This document shows, in pieces, positions 59,598 through 64,000 of a stretch of DNA of 64,000 nt. Location: the NCBI RefSeq assembly GCF_003116815.1, contig NZ_QDKQ01000071.1, forward strand, positions 1 through 64,000, read 5' to 3'. The first letter of the stretch is position 1, and each line of letters begins with the position of its first letter. Under the pieces are notes generated by a model that had not been told where the DNA came from, searched no databases, and worked only from the letters and a program-made list of their open reading frames with translations. A program made the position numbers and the translations under genes. The stretch is from Caulobacter endophyticus (GTDB taxonomy: Bacteria > Pseudomonadota > Alphaproteobacteria > Caulobacterales > Caulobacteraceae).

Positions 59598-61262
59598 TCA
59601 GGCGGCAAAGCGCTGCTTGCCGCCGACGATGGTCCGCAGGACCTTGGTCTTGGGAAGGCCGGCCGGATCGATGGCCAGCAGGTCGGCGTCCATCACCACG
59701 AAGTCGGCGAGGAAGCCTGGCGCCAGTACGCCCAGGCGGTCGTCCTGGAAGCCGGCATAGGCGTTGGTGCGGGTGTAGGCCGTGAGGGCTTCCTCGATCG
59801 ACACCTTCTCCTGCGGCTGCCAGCCGCCGGGATTGGCGCCGTCGATGGTCTCGCGCAGCACGGCGGCGACCAGGCCCTGGCGCGGGTCGAGCGGGGCCAC
59901 CGGCCAGTCCGAGCCGAAGGTCACTCGCGCGCCGGAATCGAGCAGCGAGCGGAAGGCATAGGTGCCCTTCAGGCGCTCGGCGCCGATGCGGTTGATCGCC
60001 CAGCGGCCGTCGTCGATGGCGTGGTAGGGCTGGACCGAGGCGATCACGTCCAGCGCCTTGAAGCGACCGATCGCGCCCGGCGCCAGGTGCTGGGCGTGCT
60101 CGATGCGGAAGCGGCGGTCGCGCTTGCCATTGGTCCTCTCGACCTCGGCATAGATATCGAGAATCTCGTCGTTGGCCGCGTCGCCGATGGCGTGGACCGT
60201 CACCTGCAGGCCTGCCTTGTCGGCGCCTGTCACCCATTCCTTCAGGTCGGCGGGCTTGGTGACGACGATGCCGGTACTGTCCGGCGCATCGACATAGTGG
60301 TCGTGGAAGAGGGCGGTGCGCGAGCCCAGCGAGCCGTCGACCAGGCCCTTCACCCCGCCCCAGCGCACCCAGTCGTCGCCGCGTCCCTCGGCCGCCACCA
60401 GGTCGGCCAACCTGCGCCAGTCGACCAGCGGCACGAACGAATAGAAGCGCAGGTCGGTCTCGCCGCGCTTGCGCAGGCGGCGCAGGCCTTCCTGCGTCAC
60501 CCAGTCGATCTCGGTGTTGTGCACCTGGGTCACGCCCAGGCTCAGGGCGTAGGCCGCGCCGCGCGCCAGGGCGTCCTCGACCTCGCGGTCACTGGCAGGC
60601 GGGATCACGCGCTTGACCAGTCGGCGGGCGCCGTCCTTCAGCACGCCCGTCGGCTCGCCCCTGGCGTCGCGCACGATCACCCCGTCTTCGGGATCGGGCG
60701 TGTCGCGGGTGATGCCGGCCAGCCTCAGCGCCAGGGCGTTGAGCAGCAGCATGTGCTGATCCTGGCGGGCGACGGCCACGGGGGTGTTGAGGGTGACCGC
60801 GTCGATCCAGGCGTGGGTCGGCAGTTCGCCGCCCCAGCGCTCGTGGTCCCAGTTGCCGCCCTGCAGCCAGGCGCCCGGCCGCAGCGCCGCCGCCGAGGCG
60901 CCGATCAGGCGCACCAGCTCTTCGCGGCTGGCCGCGCCGCGCAGGTCGGCGGCGCTCAGCGCCTGCGAAGCGCGCAGGAAGTGGGTGTGGTTGTCGGTGA
61001 AGCCGGGCAGCACGAACGCCCCCTGCAGGTCGACGACGCGCGTGCGCTTGCCGCTCATGGCGCGCACCTGCTCGGCGCCGATCGCGGCGATGCGGTCGCC
61101 GATGACGCCCAGGGCGCGGGGACGGCCCGACGCGCCGGGCGCGCCTGTCCAGATCGAGGCGTTCACATAGGCCACGTCTAGGGTGCGGCCGGCGGCGAAG
61201 GCCATGGCCGGCGCGGCGAGGCCCGCGCCCAGGCTCCCGAGAAGCTGTCGTCTGTCGAGCAT
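59598..61262 (-). CDS. Exported amidohydrolase of the YtcJ/NfdA type
   Basis: A 554-residue amidohydrolase with a Tat-like leader (MLDRRQLLGSLGAG). Metal ligands are visible: H-x-H in FTDNHTHF, His in VTVHAIGDAAND, His in RIEHAQHL and Asp in FGSDWPV. The body matches the long YtcJ/NfdA subgroup, which hydrolyses N-substituted amides and formamides. It is monocistronic and convergent with ocd. The substrate is unknown. Confidence 0.9.
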   Translation of the reverse strand: MLDRRQLLGSLGAGLAAPAMAFAAGRTLDVAYVNASIWTGAPGASGRPRALGVIGDRIAAIGAEQVRAMSGKRTRVVDLQGAFVLPGFTDNHTHFLRASQALSAADLRGAASREELVRLIGASAAALRPGAWLQGGNWDHERWGGELPTHAWIDAVTLNTPVAVARQDQHMLLLNALALRLAGITRDTPDPEDGVIVRDARGEPTGVLKDGARRLVKRVIPPASDREVEDALARGAAYALSLGVTQVHNTEIDWVTQEGLRRLRKRGETDLRFYSFVPLVDWRRLADLVAAEGRGDDWVRWGGVKGLVDGSLGSRTALFHDHYVDAPDSTGIVVTKPADLKEWVTGADKAGLQVTVHAIGDAANDEILDIYAEVERTNGKRDRRFRIEHAQHLAPGAIGRFKALDVIASVQPYHAIDDGRWAINRIGAERLKGTYAFRSLLDSGARVTFGSDWPVAPLDPRQGLVAAVLRETIDGANPGGWQPQEKVSIEEALTAYTRTNAYAGFQDDRLGVLAPGFLADFVVMDADLLAIDPAGLPKTKVLRTIVGGKQRFAA

Positions 61263-61596
61263 CGTCCCGCCGTCCCCGAAAGTTCAGTCGCCGGACGAAC
61301 GGTCCGGCCTCGCCGCCAGCCTAAGGCGCGCGCCGGGGCTGTTGCATGCGAAAGGCGGTATCTGTCGATGCGCCCCAGCTATCAATGGCTGTGGATGGCA
61401 GGGGAGGACGCGGCTTTCGTTCAATCCTGGCATCAACCTATGACCATGTTGTCATTGGTCGTGACGCGGCTCGTGGCTAGCGTCGCCGAAAATAACCGGT
61501 TCGGGCTCGGGGCGAACGCCGCGAAGACCGGCCGGGACGCAGAGTAGGGGAGGGCGCCATGGAACGCTCAGACAACCGCGCGGCGGGCGCCCGCGC
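61263..61596. other. Divergent spacer between the amidohydrolase and the MHS transporter
   Basis: A 334-base region holding the promoters of two divergent genes. A GACCA-N9-TGGTC inverted repeat is at 61442-61460, and a 13-codon leader ORF at 61559-61600. No other gene is seen. Confidence 0.5.
61442..61460. promoter_or_regulatory. Inverted repeat GACCA-N9-TGGTC in the divergent spacer
   Basis: Perfect 5-bp arms (61442-61446 and 61456-61460), 136 bases upstream of the MFS start and 180 bases upstream of the amidohydrolase. It is a candidate operator; the arms are short enough to arise by chance. Confidence 0.3.
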
Positions 61597-61600
61597 ATGA
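61559..61600 (+). CDS. 13-residue leader ORF coupled to the MFS gene
   Basis: ATG at 61559 with GGGGAGGGC just upstream encodes MERSDNRAAGARA and ends in a TGA that overlaps the transporter ATG (ATGA at 61597-61600). The ribosome site belongs to this small ORF; the transporter start itself has none. Translation of the transporter is therefore probably coupled to this leader. Confidence 0.5.
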   Translation: MERSDNRAAGARA

Positions 61601-62919
61601 CGGCGCTTCCTTCAGAACGTATGGCTTCAGAAACCCCGATCACCTCCGCTTCCGAACTGACCCGTGGCCAGCGGCTGCGCGCCATCATGGCCGGCTCGGC
61701 GGGCAATCTGATCGAGTGGTACGACTTCTACGTCTACGCCTTCATGGCGCTGTATTTCGCGCCGCTGTTCTTCCCGCAGGGCGATCGTACGGCTCAGCTG
61801 CTGAACGTGGCGGGCATCTATGCGGTAGGCTTCCTCATCCGTCCGCTGGGCGGCTGGTTCTTCGGCCGCTACGCCGACCGGCGCGGCCGCCGCGCGGCCA
61901 TGGTGGCCTCGGTGCTGCTGATGGGCGCCGGATCTCTGCTGATCGCCGCCCTGCCGACCTACGCCGTGATCGGGGCCGCCGCCCCGCTTCTGCTGCTGGT
62001 CGCGCGCCTCGCCCAAGGTTTCTCCACCGGCGGCCAGTACGGCGCGGCGGCGACCTATCTCAGCGAAGTGGCCTCGACGAAGAACCGCGGCTTCTACGCG
62101 GCCTTCCAGCACGTCACCCTGATGGGCGGCCAGCTCAGCGCCCTGCTGGTGCTGATCCTCGTGCAGCAGGCCTTCCCGGAAGACACGATCCGCGCCTGGG
62201 CCTGGCGCATCCCGTTCGCCCTTGGGGCGGTGATCGCGCTCGTCGTGCTGCTGCTGCGCGACCACATGCACGAGACGGTGACCCCGGCCGACGGCGCCAA
62301 GGACCGCGAGGCCGGCAGCCTGGCGGCTCTGGCCCGCCACCCGCACGCCCTTTTCGTGGTGGTCGCGCTGACCGCCGGCGGCGCGGTGACGCTCTATACC
62401 TTCACCACCTACATGCAGAAGTTCCTGGTCAATTCGGCCGGCATGGACGTCAAGACGGTCAGTGGCGTGATGACCGCGGCCATGGTGGTGTTCATGCTGC
62501 TGCAGCCGGCTATCGGCGCGCTGTCGGACCGCATCGGCCGCCGCACCTGCCTGCTGATCTTCACCGGCGTCATGACACTAGCCGCCGTGCCGTTGCTGAC
62601 GGCGCTAGGCAAGGTCGAGGGGCCGGTGCAGGCCTTCCTTCTGGTGCTTGCGGCCCTGACGATCCTCAGCTTCTACACGGCGATCAGCGGCCTGTTCAAA
62701 GCCGAACTCTTTCCTTCGCACGTGCGGGCTCTGGGCGTTGGCCTGGCCCACAGCGTGTCGGCGGCGATCTTTGGCGGATCGGCTGAGTACCTGGCCCTGT
62801 GGTTCAAGCAGGTCGGGCACGAGGGCTGGTTCTTCGTCTATGTCGCGGGCCTTTGCCTGCTGTCCTTCCTGGTGGCGCTGTCCACGCGAATGCCGCGCCG
62901 CGACGACATGACCGCCTGA
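61597..62919 (+). CDS. MFS transporter, metabolite:H+ symporter (MHS) family, KgtP-like
   Basis: A 440-residue twelve-helix transporter. The MHS signatures are NLIEWYDFYVYAFMALYFAPLFFP and the loop-2 motif GWFFGRYADRRGRR. Relatives carry alpha-ketoglutarate, citrate, proline/betaine and itaconate-type dicarboxylates. I chose the ATG at 61597 because it overlaps the stop of the small leader ORF, giving a ribosome site by coupling; the ATG at 61621 is the alternative. Downstream MaoC and CitE-type genes suggest it imports the dicarboxylate they degrade. Confidence 0.9.
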   Translation: MTALPSERMASETPITSASELTRGQRLRAIMAGSAGNLIEWYDFYVYAFMALYFAPLFFPQGDRTAQLLNVAGIYAVGFLIRPLGGWFFGRYADRRGRRAAMVASVLLMGAGSLLIAALPTYAVIGAAAPLLLLVARLAQGFSTGGQYGAAATYLSEVASTKNRGFYAAFQHVTLMGGQLSALLVLILVQQAFPEDTIRAWAWRIPFALGAVIALVVLLLRDHMHETVTPADGAKDREAGSLAALARHPHALFVVVALTAGGAVTLYTFTTYMQKFLVNSAGMDVKTVSGVMTAAMVVFMLLQPAIGALSDRIGRRTCLLIFTGVMTLAAVPLLTALGKVEGPVQAFLLVLAALTILSFYTAISGLFKAELFPSHVRALGVGLAHSVSAAIFGGSAEYLALWFKQVGHEGWFFVYVAGLCLLSFLVALSTRMPRRDDMTA

Positions 62920-62946
62920 CGCTTCGGCCCTTTCAGGACGCTTCCC

Positions 62947-63399
62947 ATGACCGGCAAGACCTATGACGCCCTCCTGGAGGGCGAGACGATCACCCATGCC
63001 TTGCGCCGGACGGTGACCGAGACCGACAACCTGACCTTCTGCGTCTTCACCCACAATCCGCAGCCGCTGCATCTCGACGCCGAGTACGCGGTCGGCACGG
63101 AGTTCGGGCGGATCGTCGTCAACGGACTCTATACGTTCTCGCTGATGGTCGGCGCGTCGGTGGGCGACACCACCCTGGGCACGCTGGTGGCCAATCTCGG
63201 CTACGACGCGGTAGCCATGCCCGCGCCTGTGTTCCTGGGCGACACCTTGCGTTTCGAGACGCAGGTGATCGAGCGGCGCGAAAGTCGCTCGCGGCCCGAC
63301 GCCGGGATCGTGGTGTTCGAGCACCGGGCCTTCAACCAGGGTGACCAGCTCGTCTGCCGCTGCCGGCGCACAGCGCTGATGCGGCGCGAGGCGGCGTGA
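62947..63399 (+). CDS. MaoC family dehydratase
   Basis: A 150-residue hot-dog-fold hydratase. The MaoC active-site motif is visible as TFCVFTHNPQPLHLDAEYA, with Asp-like and His residues in the usual spacing, then GRIVVNGLYTFSLMVG. It hydrates an enoyl-CoA. It is 27 bases after the MFS gene, and its stop overlaps the start of the CitE-type gene (TGATG). The pair fits itaconyl- or mesaconyl-CoA hydration followed by lyase cleavage. Confidence 0.9.
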   Translation: MTGKTYDALLEGETITHALRRTVTETDNLTFCVFTHNPQPLHLDAEYAVGTEFGRIVVNGLYTFSLMVGASVGDTTLGTLVANLGYDAVAMPAPVFLGDTLRFETQVIERRESRSRPDAGIVVFEHRAFNQGDQLVCRCRRTALMRREAA

Positions 63400-64000
63400 T
63401 GCGCAGCCTGCTGTTCGCCCCGGCCGACGCGCCGCGAAAGATGGAGAAGGCGCTGGCCTGCGGCGCCGACGCGGTGATCCTCGACCTGGAGGACTCGGTG
63501 TCCGAAGCGGGCAAGGCCTCCGCGCGCCGCCTGGCGGTCGAGGCGCTCTCGGCGGCCCGCGCCTGCAAGGCGCTGGTGCGGATCAATCCACTGTCCTCGC
63601 CCCACGCCCTGGCCGACCTGGCGGCGGTGGTCGAGGCCGCGCCCGACGCGATCGTGCTGCCCAAGCCCGACGGCGCCGAAGACGTGTCGCGGCTGGGCCT
63701 CTATCTCGACGCCCTGGAGGCGAGGGCGGGCATGCCCATCGGATCGATCGGCGTGCTGCCGATCGCCACCGAGACCCCGGCGTCGCTGTTCAGCCTGGGC
63801 TCCTACGCCAGTGTCAGGGGCCGGCTGATCGGCCTGACCTGGGGGGCGGAAGACCTGCCTGTCGCGCTGGGGGCGGCGACCAATCGCGGAACCGACGGCG
63901 GCTACAGCGACGTCTGCCGGCTGGCGCGCTCGCTTTGCCTGGCCGGAGCCGCGACCGCCGGGGTCGGGGCGTTCGAGACCGTCTATCCGGCCTTCCGAGA
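63399..64000 (+). CDS. CitE-type CoA-ester lyase (HpcH/HpaI family), partial
   Basis: The first 200 residues of a TIM-barrel lyase cut by the window edge. It has the family start MRSLLFAPADAPRKMEKALACGADAVILDLEDSV (cited in part), with the metal-linked Glu/Asp cluster DLEDSV, VRINPLSSPH, and LPKPDGAEDV. The catalytic Glu region GVLPIATETPASL and TWGAEDLPVALG are also present. Malyl-CoA, beta-methylmalyl-CoA and citramalyl-CoA lyases share this core. It overlaps the MaoC stop by one base and continues beyond the window. Confidence 0.9.
   Translation, partial: MRSLLFAPADAPRKMEKALACGADAVILDLEDSVSEAGKASARRLAVEALSAARACKALVRINPLSSPHALADLAAVVEAAPDAIVLPKPDGAEDVSRLGLYLDALEARAGMPIGSIGVLPIATETPASLFSLGSYASVRGRLIGLTWGAEDLPVALGAATNRGTDGGYSDVCRLARSLCLAGAATAGVGAFETVYPAFR

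Overview
This is 64 kb of GC-rich bacterial chromosome. The content suggests a Caulobacter- or Phenylobacterium-like alphaproteobacterium: three large TonB-dependent receptors, FecI/FecR signalling, an OhrR/Ohr pair, sugar-acid and xylan genes and many Tat-type signal peptides. That placement is inference from gene content and protein style. I saw no rRNA or tRNA genes, no CRISPR array and no prophage. The only mobile DNA is the 3' end of an IS5-type transposase at the left edge.

Layout. 1-3.7 kb: transposase tail, then a KaiC-like ATPase translationally coupled to a hybrid histidine kinase. 3.8-8.7 kb: sugar catabolism, with a GntR regulator divergent from ManD mannonate dehydratase, then HU and a GH43 glycosidase. 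8.7-10.2 kb: a flavin monooxygenase. 10.3-16.3 kb: a likely peroxide/electrophile stress operon. Ohr, two small membrane or secreted proteins, two alpha/beta hydrolases, a thioredoxin-fold protein and an SDR all run leftward from a divergent OhrR, with three identical-type palindromes between them. 16.4-21.9 kb: a hydrolase and a DctB/DctD/DctA dicarboxylate system. 22-26.5 kb: an HSL-family hydrolase lacking its nucleophile, an AraC regulator and a large winged-helix/NB-ARC-type regulator.

26.6-43.5 kb: a branched-chain-type ABC importer in which permease and both ATPases are one polypeptide, a FadR/FCD GntR regulator, a flavin reductase, a TonB receptor, a Tat-exported amidohydrolase, a second TonB receptor and an M14 peptidase. 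Palindromes sharing the core ATCGTCNACGAT lie at several of these promoters, which points to one regulon for import and degradation of an unidentified compound.

43.5-47.5 kb: a cupin, then a three-gene methionine module (MesX/DUF1852, MesD core methionine synthase, flavin reductase). It sits behind a cobalamin riboswitch and a 26-bp palindrome resembling the SahR operator. 47.5-54.5 kb: iron/heme uptake, with a TonB receptor carrying a second outer-membrane barrel, FecR, FecI, TonB, DUF454 and heme oxygenase, and a Fur-like box upstream of fecI. 54.7-64 kb: a decayed aldo/keto reductase-cupin chimera, LysR, a class III CoA-transferase, PaiB-like protein, Lrp, ornithine cyclodeaminase, an amidohydrolase, an MHS transporter, a MaoC hydratase and a CitE-type lyase cut by the window edge. 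The CoA-transferase, hydratase, lyase and transporter fit C5-dicarboxylate (itaconate- or mesaconate-like) catabolism.

The strongest candidates for new biology are the doubly regulated mesXD module, the double-barrel TonB receptor, the phased operator family around the importer cluster, and the enlarged OhrR operon.
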